Shown here: positions 34,344-43,800 of the stretch, piece by piece
How positions within the stretch are numbered: position 1 is the first letter of the stretch
How the letters are laid out: each line of letters opens with the position of its first letter
Assembly: GCF_035593345.1 (NCBI RefSeq)
Contig: NZ_CP141606.1
Location: 2,108,001 to 2,172,000, forward strand
Direction: 5' to 3'
Source of the DNA: Lelliottia sp. JS-SCA-14
Lineage (GTDB): Bacteria > Pseudomonadota > Gammaproteobacteria > Enterobacterales > Enterobacteriaceae
Length of the DNA stretch: 64,000 nucleotides
The notes under the pieces: generated by a model
What the model saw: only the letters and a program-made list of their open reading frames with translations
Told to the model about the DNA's origin: nothing
The model's database searches: none
Position numbers and translations under genes: made by a program

Positions 34344-35228
34344 TTATACGGCAGCGTGAAAACTGATTGCCGCCAGCCGTTCTTTAGGGTGAATATTCAG
34401 ATAGTGAGTGACATAGGCAAAGTATAACCCGCAATAATTTTCCACCAGTTGAATAAAGCTGGGGTAAATCGTAATAAAACCATCTTCCCGATCTTTGAGA
34501 TATCCTGCCTCCTGCGCCGCCTTAATGATGCGATTAACATGGATGCGCGAAACATAAAATTCCTTGGCAATCACGCTCGCCGAATAGTCAATAATCGCGC
34601 CATGGGAATTTCTGTTTTTCATTGCCTGTAAATAGAGATACAGCATGATCATGCGCCCCCCATCTTTATCAATAAACAATCCCACGTCGGGCAAAATCTT
34701 TTTAAAGGTCACGCCCCGGAAAAGATACTCAGCGGCACGATGAAAAAAACTATGGCGCAGCGCCGTATTGTCCAGGAGATTAATATTGATATTGTAATCT
34801 GGATATAATGTGCTCACCGGTAAAAACGCACCCGACATATAGCGCTTAAGTTCATCCAGCCCTTTTTGCGTCGGCTCGATCAACATTTTTCGTCGGTCCT
34901 CGCTGCAGCGCCAGGTACTGATTCTCCCGGTCGTTCGGAGTAAGGTAATAATCGCGATCACGCTATTCGGGCTGGCTATTTTATACCGTGCGCATAACTC
35001 TTTGATTTCTGAGACGGAAGAGGCCTGGTTGCCGAACACAAAGCAGCACATCGATAACACAATGTTAAGCCTGGATTCCTGAAGCATTGTTTTATAGAAC
35101 AGGGGTTGTTTCTTGTAGATTGAATCATTAATGGTGAAATGCTGTTTTATAGCTTCACTGAATCGAGGGTTATTTTTGATAACGTCCCTTCGATGCAGCA
35201 ATGCCCTGGATGAAATGAGTTTATCCAT
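34344..35228 (-). CDS. Probable transcriptional regulator with two winged-helix-like regions
   Basis: Protein of 294 aa with no signal peptide. About residues 70-135 resemble a MarR-type winged helix: VSEIKELCARYKIASPNSVIAIITLLRTTGRI, then a wing with CSEDRRKMLIEPTQKG. About residues 215-262 hold a second helix-turn-helix-like stretch: SASVIAKEFYVSRIHVNRIIKAAQEAGYLKDRE. The call as a DNA-binding protein rests on these two patterns; I recognise no named homologue. Codon use is more AT-rich than the secretion genes. The gene is convergent with the adaptor gene and divergent from the EAL-domain gene, across a 372-bp AT-rich spacer. It is a good candidate regulator of the adhesin locus, which is inference from position. 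Confidence 0.72.
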   Translation of the reverse strand: MDKLISSRALLHRRDVIKNNPRFSEAIKQHFTINDSIYKKQPLFYKTMLQESRLNIVLSMCCFVFGNQASSVSEIKELCARYKIASPNSVIAIITLLRTTGRISTWRCSEDRRKMLIEPTQKGLDELKRYMSGAFLPVSTLYPDYNININLLDNTALRHSFFHRAAEYLFRGVTFKKILPDVGLFIDKDGGRMIMLYLYLQAMKNRNSHGAIIDYSASVIAKEFYVSRIHVNRIIKAAQEAGYLKDREDGFITIYPSFIQLVENYCGLYFAYVTHYLNIHPKERLAAISFHAAV

Positions 35229-35600
35229 GCGGTTGCCCTATATTAAAGCGAGCCAGTAAGTGCTGTGTTGATGTCAGTCGGAACTTTCGTAGATAATATT
35301 ATACATTGGGTGAATGTATTTTACTTTTGTTATTTTAAAAGATAACACCCTCAGACGCGATAAGAATGTAATTGGATGTAATTGCATTAGCAACGCAGGG
35401 AAATTAAATCAAATATGTACGCGCTCATTCTGTATTGTTATTGGCATTAAATGCTTTTAATGTCTTTTATCTGTAAAGAAGCGGTTTTTTACTCTTTTTA
35501 AAGACGTCTTTTATGGTGGTGATAATAAGGGTTTGGTATGATATTTTACGTTTCTTCTTTACGAAGTTCATTGCATCTACTCTTTTTACAGGAGGTCATT
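35229..35600. promoter_or_regulatory. AT-rich divergent control region
   Basis: About 370 bp between the divergent winged-helix and EAL genes. It contains no convincing gene. It is strongly AT-rich (for example TTTTACTTTTGTTATTTTAA near 35325) and ends in a strong AGGAGGT before the EAL gene. Promoters for both genes should lie here. Confidence 0.6.
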
Positions 35601-37049
35601 GTGGCCTGCGAAGCGCTTATCTATTACCCGAATCCTATTAAACATAAATTCGTCATTACGCCCTGCGGTTTTACCTGGCAGGGCTATGATATGCTGCTTG
35701 CACGTGATGCCATCCGTTCTTCACGTATTATGACTCAGGGTGATACGGCCACCGAACGAGAAGTCAATGACATCTGTGGTGATGCTGACAGGTGTATTTC
35801 TGTTTTTTTAAAAGGCGATCTGCCCACTATTTTGCTGACGTTAAAGAAGAGCATTTCATTACTCAACGCGCTTCCCTGTAGTGTGACGATGACTATTTAC
35901 TGTAGTCTGCCCGCTACCTGGATTTACCGTATGGTGTTGAGTCTCATCAAAGACAGATATAAGCTTAAAACCATCCGCATTGCCAGTTTGTCGCACTCCT
36001 GTGAGGATATTCTTCACAATGATTTCCCTCGTCTGGAAGATGCTGTACGGCTCGATGAAATGTTAACCGGCAATCTGGCAAAAGGACTGACATCACGAGA
36101 GCTGGATGTTGTGCTTAACGCCTACCGCGGAATATCGGTTAAACAACAATCAGAAATGTACGGTCTGGACGTCAAAACGATATATACGCACCGTACGGAA
36201 GGGCTGCGTAAATTACAATTTATTCAGCCCTGGCTGAAGGATGTCTCTTTTATTCGCATCAGTGCAGATCCAGCAGACGTGGAGAGTGAAAAGCATAGCG
36301 ATCGTCAGTCTGAACTGATCAGGGCATTGATGAGGCGGGAAATTTTCCCTGTTTATCAGGTGATTACGGACGGAAATAAAAAAGTGGTCGGGTTTGAAAT
36401 TCTCTTACGCTGGGATCGTAACGGCGAGATCCTTAAACCTGTGAGCTTTTTGACCGATCTTCATGATAAAAAAATCTGGCTGCAGATGACGGCCCTTGTG
36501 ATTGATGCGGCAGTGAAAGGGATCAATAAATACAATGGCAAATATTATTTCTCGGTCAATATTCCCCCGGAATTAGCCGGAGGGAACGCATTACCTGATA
36601 TGGCAAAAAAAGCGGTCGAATTACTCTCGAACGTGGCCTGGGCAGAGAAGCTGGTATTCGAATTTGCTGAGACCATTGATGTCACGCAGAATAAAGAAAT
36701 TCCTTTCGCGATGCAGCGTATTCGTGATACCGGGTGTCGCCTGTTCCTCGATGACTGTTTTTCCAGCGACTACGCGATGTTTCCTGTCAGACAGATACGT
36801 TTTGATGGGCTGAAATTAGATCGCGATCTTGTTGATAAATTCTCGGCAAATGAAGACGACTACAGTTTGATTAAGGCTATCCAGTTTTACAGCGATATGA
36901 CCGGCGGAGCTTGCGTGGCAGAAGGGGTCGACAGTGAGGATAAGTTCGAAAAACTGGCCGCAGCAGGGGTGAAAAGTTTCCAGGGATATTACCTTTCGAA
37001 AGCCGTCAGGGAAAAAGATCTCGACCGAATGATCAGGCAGTTTAGTTAG
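35601..37049 (+). CDS. LuxR-type HTH and EAL domain protein, c-di-GMP related
   Basis: Protein of 482 aa starting at GTG 35601, four bases after a near-perfect AGGAGGT; an ATG at 35538 lacks such a site. Residues about 1-150 are an unrecognised N-terminal domain, 161-210 a LuxR-type helix-turn-helix (LTSRELDVVLNAYRGISVKQQSEMYGL), and about 244-480 an EAL domain. The EAL family hydrolyses cyclic di-GMP. Key residues seen are FEILLR (Glu), NIPPEL (Asn), FEFAET (Glu), LDD (Asp pair), LKLDRDL (Lys), AEGV (Glu) and FQGYY (Gln). Loop 6 reads DDCFSSDY instead of the usual DDFGTGYS, so activity is uncertain and it may act as a sensor. Its position suggests control of the adhesin. Confidence 0.9.
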   Translation: MACEALIYYPNPIKHKFVITPCGFTWQGYDMLLARDAIRSSRIMTQGDTATEREVNDICGDADRCISVFLKGDLPTILLTLKKSISLLNALPCSVTMTIYCSLPATWIYRMVLSLIKDRYKLKTIRIASLSHSCEDILHNDFPRLEDAVRLDEMLTGNLAKGLTSRELDVVLNAYRGISVKQQSEMYGLDVKTIYTHRTEGLRKLQFIQPWLKDVSFIRISADPADVESEKHSDRQSELIRALMRREIFPVYQVITDGNKKVVGFEILLRWDRNGEILKPVSFLTDLHDKKIWLQMTALVIDAAVKGINKYNGKYYFSVNIPPELAGGNALPDMAKKAVELLSNVAWAEKLVFEFAETIDVTQNKEIPFAMQRIRDTGCRLFLDDCFSSDYAMFPVRQIRFDGLKLDRDLVDKFSANEDDYSLIKAIQFYSDMTGGACVAEGVDSEDKFEKLAAAGVKSFQGYYLSKAVREKDLDRMIRQFS

Positions 37050-37067
37050 TCCTGGGTGTCGAAAATG

Positions 37068-37095
37068 AAAAATCCACGCAAGGGCGTGGATTTTT
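37068..37095. terminator. Bidirectional hairpin terminator
   Basis: AATCCACGC pairs with GCGTGGATT across a four-base loop, with A-runs on the left and TTTTT on the right, so it can stop transcripts from both sides. It lies between the EAL gene and the convergent aldo-keto reductase gene. Confidence 0.92.
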
Positions 37096-37116
37096 GCTGT
37101 TTGTGAGTCGTGATAA

Positions 37117-38031
<915 letters not shown>

Positions 38032-38251
38032 TTATTTGATTAGGTAGGGTAATGCGCTAGGGTTTATTAGGTAGGCTCATTAATTGGGTGGGGTCAGCTT
38101 CGTGCCATGAGCGGAAGATGGCGTTTTGTATAGTAAGTAGGTCAAAACCTGACAAATCACTTAGTGATCTTCTGGAGTCAAGCAATATCAGTGCTTGCTT
38201 ATAGATGAAATTGTGCTAATACCTCGAATCTGAAATGGACACTAGGGTAAT

Positions 38252-38551
38252 TTATTTTTTCATTTTATCCAGAATTGCTTTGAACAATTCGAGACACCTC
38301 CAAATGTCATCATGTGTATCACCATCCCAATCGGGAATAGTGCACAACTCCGCATTGAGCTGCTTTATAAGGATATGCGCATCAGCAACTTCATCCTTAC
38401 GACATTTTGATGCGATACGAGATATCGCTCTCGGAGAAAGGCTGTCGTAGGGGGACGTGGTGGTGCGTTCAGATAAAATGAGTTTTTGTAATTTACGCAT
38501 GGAATCGACATACCCGGCTAAGTAGTTCGGCAACAGAAAGTTATGGCACAT
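38252..38551 (-). CDS. Hypothetical 99-aa protein, AT-rich
   Basis: Frame beginning MCHNFLLPNYLAGYVDSMRK and ending ELFKAILDKMKK. It is mainly helical in appearance, soluble and mildly charged, with four Cys residues spread without a motif. No family is recognised. Base composition is more AT-rich than the backbone genes, as expected for acquired DNA. It lies between the reductase gene and the P4-like leader, so it could be part of a degraded mobile element. The ribosome-binding site (AGGAAT about ten bases upstream of the ATG) is modest. Confidence 0.5.
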   Translation of the reverse strand: MCHNFLLPNYLAGYVDSMRKLQKLILSERTTTSPYDSLSPRAISRIASKCRKDEVADAHILIKQLNAELCTIPDWDGDTHDDIWRCLELFKAILDKMKK

Positions 38552-38639
38552 GCTGATTATTCCTGATTCAGTACGCTAAGCAAACAATAACATCTTAAAC
38601 CTCCGCTCCTCATTCATATCTGACCTGACATTAGCCACA

Positions 38640-39122
38640 CTCCCTCAGAAAGCAGGGAGATCAGCACGATCGCCCCGCGTCGTTGGCTGAGAGATGACAA
38701 TAAATTCGACTGGAGATTGAGTTCTGTTGCAGGTCTGACGCAGTGATTCGTGTAAATTATTCCGACCAACACATTGATTTAAATGATGTAATCATCTGAA
38801 GGAAATTACATTCAACAACGAGATCCTCCTTCCAGTAATACCCATTGTCGATATCCGGTTATCGCCGTATTCTTCTTTCGCACCTGCAAAATCAGGTACC
38901 GGGATTGACCTCCCGAACTACACATTGAGGACACACTTGGCGCAATCGCACCATTTTTGTGTCGTGCACACGGCTACGCTACAATGACGGGCCGGGTGGG
39001 GGCGTCGCAAGACGCGCCGATATCCAGTGTGGTCGGTAAGGTCAACCCCGCCCGGTTCTGTCACCCGTGAGATTGACCTCTCCAGTGACGGTAATTTCAA
39101 AACACACATTGGAGTTTTCCCC
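38640..39122 (+). other. P4-satellite-like leader (Ash/Icd-type region)
   Basis: About 480 bp without an intact gene. It contains GGTACCGGGATTGACCTCCC, and further on codons reading GGVARRADIQ-like and SSDGNFKTHIGVFP. From memory this pattern matches the leader and short Ash-family frames upstream of genes in P4-type satellite prophages. The frame is interrupted, and no integrase or replication gene is adjacent. I therefore read it as a remnant. A homology search is needed to confirm it. Confidence 0.5.
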
Positions 39123-39560
39123 ATGACTACCATTTTCACCCCCGCTCACGATTTACTGAGCGTCCCGTTCAGCGCCGCGACAGACTTCACCGAGCTCGCC
39201 GACTGCTGCGACCGTTTTGCTGAAACCCTGATGGAGTGCCATGAACCCGCGTACAAACTGGCGCTGCTGGGCCGAATCAGTGCGTGCCTCGCGTTGCTTC
39301 GCCCGACGCTTAGCGAACCCATCCCTGCGCATCTGATCGAGCGCTTTACCGTCGACACGCTGCCGGAAGCGCCGTCTTATTTTGAGCCGGATGCCGAAGC
39401 CTTGTGTGATTACTGCCAGGCGCTGACTCAGCTGCTGTGCCAGCAGTCGCTGTTACCGGACATGGAAAAATCGCTGCGCGGTTTGCTGTGCGAACTGATG
39501 TGGATGTTCGCCGGGGAGCTAAATGCACCGCGCTGGTCCTGTCAGCAGACTGCGCACTAA
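39123..39560 (+). CDS. Putative satellite-phage-derived protein, 145 aa
   Basis: Protein beginning MTTIFTPAHDLLSVPFSAA. I placed the start at ATG 39123, directly after the P4-like leader sequence THIGVFP; an in-frame start at 39027 would include that leader. The protein is acidic and helical, with many Cys (CCDRF, MECHEP, CDYCQ, CQQS, CELMW) but no clear zinc motif. The Leu-rich segments RISACLALLRPTL and LRGLLCELMWMFAGEL suggest a small helical bundle. Genes of this kind follow the Ash-type leader in P4-like elements; the function is unknown. A REP-like hairpin with T-run follows. It is an orphan here, without other phage genes. Confidence 0.6.
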   Translation: MTTIFTPAHDLLSVPFSAATDFTELADCCDRFAETLMECHEPAYKLALLGRISACLALLRPTLSEPIPAHLIERFTVDTLPEAPSYFEPDAEALCDYCQALTQLLCQQSLLPDMEKSLRGLLCELMWMFAGELNAPRWSCQQTAH

Positions 39561-39577
39561 AAAGCGGTGTAAAACCT

Positions 39578-39614
39578 GTAGGCCGGATAAGCGGCAGCGC
39601 CATCCGGCTTTTTT
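39578..39614 (+). terminator. REP-like hairpin acting as terminator
   Basis: GCCGGAT (39582-39588) pairs with ATCCGGC (39602-39608), with the REP core AAGCGGCAGCGCC between them and TTTTTTG after it. Confidence 0.8.
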
Positions 39615-39690
39615 GTTGATGGGGGAGTGGTCTACTTTGTGCCAACAGCAGACCTTTTACCCTTACATGTGTATAAGCTCGTCCTCAGTC

Positions 39691-40575
39691 CTAAATTCTC
39701 AATGTATCGATAACCGCTCGTAGAGCAGGCGACACATTGCGGTGCGGATAATATAGAAATGAGCCTTCCAGGCGTTGGCTGTAACGTTGTAAAACTCTGA
39801 TGAGCGAACCCTGTTCTAAATCCTCAGATACCAACTCCTCCGGAACATAAGCCAGTCCCAGGCCCAGCCTGGCCGCTTTGGCCTCCATATAGCTGTCCGC
39901 GAAAACCCACTGCCCCTGCGGCCGATGGGTGATTTTTTTACCGTTATGGTGAAGTTCCCATGAGTACAGTTTCCCGTCGCCAAACTGATAAGCGATGCAG
40001 GGATGAACCGCTAAATCTGTGGGGGCTTGCGGAAAGCCATAGCGACGAAAATGGTCAGGCGTGCCGACAACAGCCATCTCCATGTCTGGGGAAATACGCA
40101 CAGCAACCATGCCACTACCTACTTCAGGCCCCAGGCGAACACCCGCATCAAACCTTTCGGCAATAATATCGACAAATCGGCTTTCGCTAATGAGTTCCAG
40201 TCGGATATCCGGGTAGCTCTTCTTAAATACCGCAAGCTTTGGCAGAAGCAATTTATCAATAGCATGCTGACTGGCATTGATGCGTACCGTCCCCGATGGG
40301 GACTGGCGATAATGAGCCAGCGTGTCCAGTCCCATATCTAAAGCGTCGAATCCTGCTTCAATGGTCCGGTAGAGCTTTTCACCGGCATGGGTGAGCGATA
40401 ATCTGCGCGTGGTGCGCACCAGGAGCTGAACTCCCAGTCGTTCTTCAAGTTCCCGAACTGAACGGCTTATTCCTGATTGTGCCAGGCCAAGGCGATGTGC
40501 TGCTGCTGTAAAGCTCCCTTCCCGTACCACCTGCATAAACAGGTACAAATCGTTATAGTTTTCCCGTTTCGCCAT
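39691..40575 (-). CDS. LysR-family transcriptional regulator
   Basis: LysR-type regulator of 294 aa. The N-terminal helix-turn-helix is clear: YLFMQVVREGSFTAAAHRLGLAQSGISRSVRELEERLGVQLLVRTTRRLSLTHAGEKLY. The effector domain starts near residue 88 (GTVRINASQHAIDKLLLPKLAVFKKSYPDIRLELI). I prefer ATG 40575, which has GGGAG seven bases upstream; ATG 40578 gives a spacing of four. It is divergent from the secreted hydrolase gene across 173 bp and probably controls it. In this subfamily, regulators next to a hydrolase and an exporter often sense small aromatic or electrophilic compounds, but the ligand is unknown. Confidence 0.93.
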   Translation of the reverse strand: MAKRENYNDLYLFMQVVREGSFTAAAHRLGLAQSGISRSVRELEERLGVQLLVRTTRRLSLTHAGEKLYRTIEAGFDALDMGLDTLAHYRQSPSGTVRINASQHAIDKLLLPKLAVFKKSYPDIRLELISESRFVDIIAERFDAGVRLGPEVGSGMVAVRISPDMEMAVVGTPDHFRRYGFPQAPTDLAVHPCIAYQFGDGKLYSWELHHNGKKITHRPQGQWVFADSYMEAKAARLGLGLAYVPEELVSEDLEQGSLIRVLQRYSQRLEGSFLYYPHRNVSPALRAVIDTLRI

Positions 40576-40748
40576 CATTCTGCTCCCGAAACCACATCTT
40601 AATTTAGAATAATTTGGTATTAATCCTAGCACTTAACACCCTCTAATCAGCACTATTTCTGCTAACTATAATGAGCGCATTGCTACAAAGCACAGCAGTG
40701 TTGTCCGTATGAAACCTGTTTCAATCACGTTTTATAAGGGGAGTTTTG

Positions 40749-41885
40749 ATGACTGTTTTCACCCAAAAACTGGCAACTGCGATACCCGCCATGCTGCTAT
40801 GTGCATCATTAAGTGGAGTCACAAACATGAGTTATGCTGATACAACTAATCCGAACGCGCCTGTTTCGCTGGTCGAAAAATGGGATAAAACATTCCCTGA
40901 AAGCAAGAAAGTGGATCACCGTAAAGTGACCTTCCAGAACCGTTATGGGGTCACTCTAGTGGGGGATCTCTACATCCCGAAGGATCGTGGTGAGCGTAAG
41001 CTGGCGGCCATTGCCGTCAGTGGGCCTTTCGGCGCAGTGAAAGAGCAATCTAGCGGACTGTATGCACAAACGCTGGCAGAACAGGGGTTTGTTACCCTGG
41101 CGTTTGACCCTTCGTATACGGGAGAAAGCGGTGGCTCTCCACGTAATGTCGCCTCTCCGGATATTAATACCGAGGATTTCAGCGCGGCAGTTGACTTCTT
41201 AGGTCTGCAAAAAGAGGTTGATCGCGACCGTATCGGGCTGCTCGGTATTTGCGGCTGGGGCGGCATGGCCTTAAACGACGCCGCAATGGATACCCGCGTG
41301 AAAGCGGTGGCGACCAGCGTGATGTATGACATGAGCCGTGCGATGGGGCATGGTGTGGGTGATGGTAAAGACCGCTATTCAACTAAAGATCGTCGCGCAG
41401 TACTACAGTATCTGAACGCACAGCGTTGGAAAGATGCGGAAAATGGCACTTACGCGCCCGGCGGCCATGACATTAATGTTGATGAGAAGGGTAACGTCAG
41501 TGCATCGGATCGTGTTTTGCCGGAAACGTTACCTGCCAATCCTCATCCTGTTTTGAAAGAGTTCTTTGACTATTATCGCATGCCGCGTGGTTTCCATGCG
41601 CATTCGGTCAATTCAACCGGGGCCTGGAATGCGACTATGCCGCTGTCATTTATGAATATGCCGCTTCTGAGTTACGCCAATGAAGTCACTATCCCTACAC
41701 TTATTGTGACCGGCGAAAAAGCCCACTCACGCTATTTTGCCGAAGATGCCTTTAAGGCCATTGGCAGTAAAGAGAAAGAGCTGGTGATTGTTCCGGGGGC
41801 AAACCACGTTGATTTGTACGATAACGTTGCGGGCAAGATCCCTTTCGATAAATTTGAGCAGTTTTTCAAAGCTAATTTAAGATAA
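40749..41885 (+). CDS. Exported alpha/beta hydrolase with Cys nucleophile elbow
   Basis: Alpha/beta hydrolase of 378 aa, starting at ATG 40749 with GGGGAG five bases upstream. The N-terminus is a signal peptide (KLATAIPAMLLCASLSGVTN, probable cleavage after SYA before DTTNP), so the enzyme should act in the periplasm. The nucleophile elbow reads GICGWGGMA, so the nucleophile appears to be Cys, as in dienelactone hydrolases, rather than Ser. The late His is in VPGANHVDLYD. The acid may be Glu or Asp near VTGEKAHSRYFAEDAF. The family resembles YcjY-like hydrolases. It is divergent from a LysR gene and followed by a strong terminator and an exporter gene. The substrate is unknown. Confidence 0.88.
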   Translation: MTVFTQKLATAIPAMLLCASLSGVTNMSYADTTNPNAPVSLVEKWDKTFPESKKVDHRKVTFQNRYGVTLVGDLYIPKDRGERKLAAIAVSGPFGAVKEQSSGLYAQTLAEQGFVTLAFDPSYTGESGGSPRNVASPDINTEDFSAAVDFLGLQKEVDRDRIGLLGICGWGGMALNDAAMDTRVKAVATSVMYDMSRAMGHGVGDGKDRYSTKDRRAVLQYLNAQRWKDAENGTYAPGGHDINVDEKGNVSASDRVLPETLPANPHPVLKEFFDYYRMPRGFHAHSVNSTGAWNATMPLSFMNMPLLSYANEVTIPTLIVTGEKAHSRYFAEDAFKAIGSKEKELVIVPGANHVDLYDNVAGKIPFDKFEQFFKANLR

Positions 41886-41892
41886 CGACCTG

Positions 41893-41920
41893 AAACCGCC
41901 TGCTAATTGCAGGCGGTTTT
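41893..41920 (+). terminator. Intrinsic terminator after the hydrolase gene
   Basis: AAACCGCCTGC (41893-41903) pairs with GCAGGCGGTTT (41909-41919) across TAATT, then T. The 11-bp stem is perfect. Confidence 0.92.
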
Positions 41921-42025
41921 AATCGTTCGCTCCCCATTCTCATCCACATGTTCTCGTTATTCTCTGAATAGCGTCTGTCCCGGCTGTTCTGAATCTCGCC
42001 GCGTCCATATAAAGAGATGCTGATA

Positions 42026-43219
42026 ATGTCCATAGTAAGTCTTAAAAAATCACCTAAAAAAACAGATGCGCACTGGGGTGGCGTGTTTGCCATGACGCTC
42101 TGCGTTTTTGTACTAATCGCTTCCGAATTTATGCCGGTCAGCCTATTGACGCCTATTGCCCGCGAGCTGCACATCACGGAAGGCCTGGCAGGCCAGGGAA
42201 TTGCAATATCTGGCGCGCTGGCGGTACTGACCAGCCTGACTATCTCCCATATCGCCGGAGATCTGAATCGTAAATATCTTCTGCTGGGGCTAGCTGTCCT
42301 GATGGCCATATCTGGATTGGTTATCGCCGTGGCACCCAGCTATCCGGTTTATATGCTGGGTAGGGCCCTGATTGGCGTCGTCATCGGTGGATTCTGGTCA
42401 CTCTCAGCTGCAACCGCCATTCGGCTCGTACCGCAGCATCAGGTTCCCCGTGCGCTGGCGATTTTTAATGGTGGGAACGCGCTGGCTACCGTTGTGGCTG
42501 CGCCACTTGGTAGCTATCTGGGGACAACTGTCGGCTGGCGTGGGGCCTTTTTATGCATCGTCCCCCTGGCGATAGCCGCGTTCATCTGGCTATGGGTCAG
42601 CCTGCCCACTATGAAAAGCGATAAAAAACAAAAGCTAGAGGGGACTCTGCTTCGTCTGTTCAGCGACGCCATTGTACTAACAGGACTGCTAGCTTGCGGG
42701 CTCTTCTTTATTGGGCAGTTTGCCTTATTTACCTATGTGCGCCCCTTTCTTGAGAACGTGACCAACGTAGGTCCTGCTGGGTTCTCACTGATTTTGCTCG
42801 CAATAGGCGCAGCAGGTTTTGTCGGCACATTAGCCGTATCGATATTCCTGAATGCCAGGTTGTATCAAATTTTAATAATGATTCCCCTGCTTATGGCAAC
42901 GGTAGCCGGTACATTATTGCTGTTCGGACACAGCATCTGGGCGGTTACAGTTTTGCTAAGCCTGTGGGGGTTACTGGCCACGGCGGCGCCAACGGGATGG
43001 TGGACATGGATTGCACGGGCGCTGCCCGAAGATGCAGAGACGGGTGGTGGTCTCATGGTTGCAGTGATCCAGCTTTCGATTGCACTTGGTTCAACGGCAG
43101 GAGGAGTGGTATTCGACAGTCTGGGATGGCAAAGTGCTTTCGGCTTGAGTGGGTTACTACTGCTGGGGGCGTCAGCGATGACTTACGTCACATCTCTTCA
43201 AAACAGTAAAGCGCACTAG
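42026..43219 (+). CDS. MFS exporter, NepI-like
   Basis: Inner-membrane major facilitator of 397 aa with twelve predicted helices. The segments SEFMPVSLLTPIARELHITEGLAGQ, RALIGVVIGGFWSLSAATAIRLVP, and PTGWWTWIARALPEDAETGGGLMVAVIQLSIALGS closely follow E. coli NepI. NepI exports purine ribonucleosides by proton antiport and gives resistance to toxic analogues. Other members of this DHA1 group export sugars or drugs, so the substrate is inferred. I prefer ATG 42026, with AAAGAG nine bases upstream; ATG 42017 directly abuts that site. The gene follows the terminator of the hydrolase gene and probably has its own promoter. Confidence 0.88.
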   Translation: MSIVSLKKSPKKTDAHWGGVFAMTLCVFVLIASEFMPVSLLTPIARELHITEGLAGQGIAISGALAVLTSLTISHIAGDLNRKYLLLGLAVLMAISGLVIAVAPSYPVYMLGRALIGVVIGGFWSLSAATAIRLVPQHQVPRALAIFNGGNALATVVAAPLGSYLGTTVGWRGAFLCIVPLAIAAFIWLWVSLPTMKSDKKQKLEGTLLRLFSDAIVLTGLLACGLFFIGQFALFTYVRPFLENVTNVGPAGFSLILLAIGAAGFVGTLAVSIFLNARLYQILIMIPLLMATVAGTLLLFGHSIWAVTVLLSLWGLLATAAPTGWWTWIARALPEDAETGGGLMVAVIQLSIALGSTAGGVVFDSLGWQSAFGLSGLLLLGASAMTYVTSLQNSKAH

Positions 43220-43272
43220 CACAATCCATTTATTTCAGGCGTGCGCTTAATTATGGCATATAGCAGAGAGCC

Positions 43273-43304
43273 GAATGTCTGCTTTTCGCTCATAGCAGAC
43301 ATTC
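43273..43304. repeat. Perfect 11-bp inverted repeat
   Basis: GAATGTCTGCT (43273-43283) is repeated inverted as AGCAGACATTC (43294-43304) with a ten-base loop. No T-run follows. It lies downstream of the MFS gene; it may be an extragenic stem-loop or an element scar. Confidence 0.7.
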
Positions 43305-43397
43305 ACGCTTAACAGCCTCCCGCCAGGATTCGGCCACTTTTACAACGCTGATGCTCATATTGAGCTTTCACCAACGAAGGCTCATTCCCATCTCATC

Positions 43398-43800
43398 CTA
43401 CTCTAGCCTTTTCTCTTTCAGAAACTCACACACAAAATCCGCAATCTGTACGTTATTCAGGTCAGAGAACGGGAAGTGGGTATTCCCTTTAATCCCTGAC
43501 TCGGGCAGATGCGTCACCGTCACATCCCCGCCATGCTTATTGACCACGTCACGCCACTCGCGAGCCATCGCCAGGCGTACGCGCCAGCTGTCCTGCGCGG
43601 GCATGGCGACAGGTTTATCCGGGATGTTATCGCCGTAAATAATCAGAATCGGGATTTTCGTCAGCGCCATAAACTGTTCCAGCGGTACGGGCTCACCTTT
43701 CAGCGTGTCGAACGCGCTTGGCATAGGGGCGGGGGAGTTCTTTCTCCGGGAAGACAAAACTGCTGCCGGGCTCGAAGGCGACAATGGCTTTGACCTTGTC
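43398..43800 (-). pseudogene. Alpha/beta hydrolase remnant, frameshifted and truncated
   Basis: The last 110 or so codons of a hydrolase. The in-frame part (MPSAFDTLKGEPVPL, IPILIIYGDNIPDKP, MAREWRDVVNKHGGDVTVTHLPESGIKGNTHFPFSDLNN, ending EFLKEKRLE) keeps the C-terminal His (GNTHFPF) and acidic (YGDN) positions. Just upstream the protein continues in another frame as DKVKAIVAFEPGSSFVFPEKELP. The switch falls in a run of five C at 43731-43735; losing one C restores ELPAPMPS. The coding signal stops near 43800, so the nucleophile elbow and the N-terminal half are missing. This is a decayed gene, not a functional enzyme. Confidence 0.82.
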
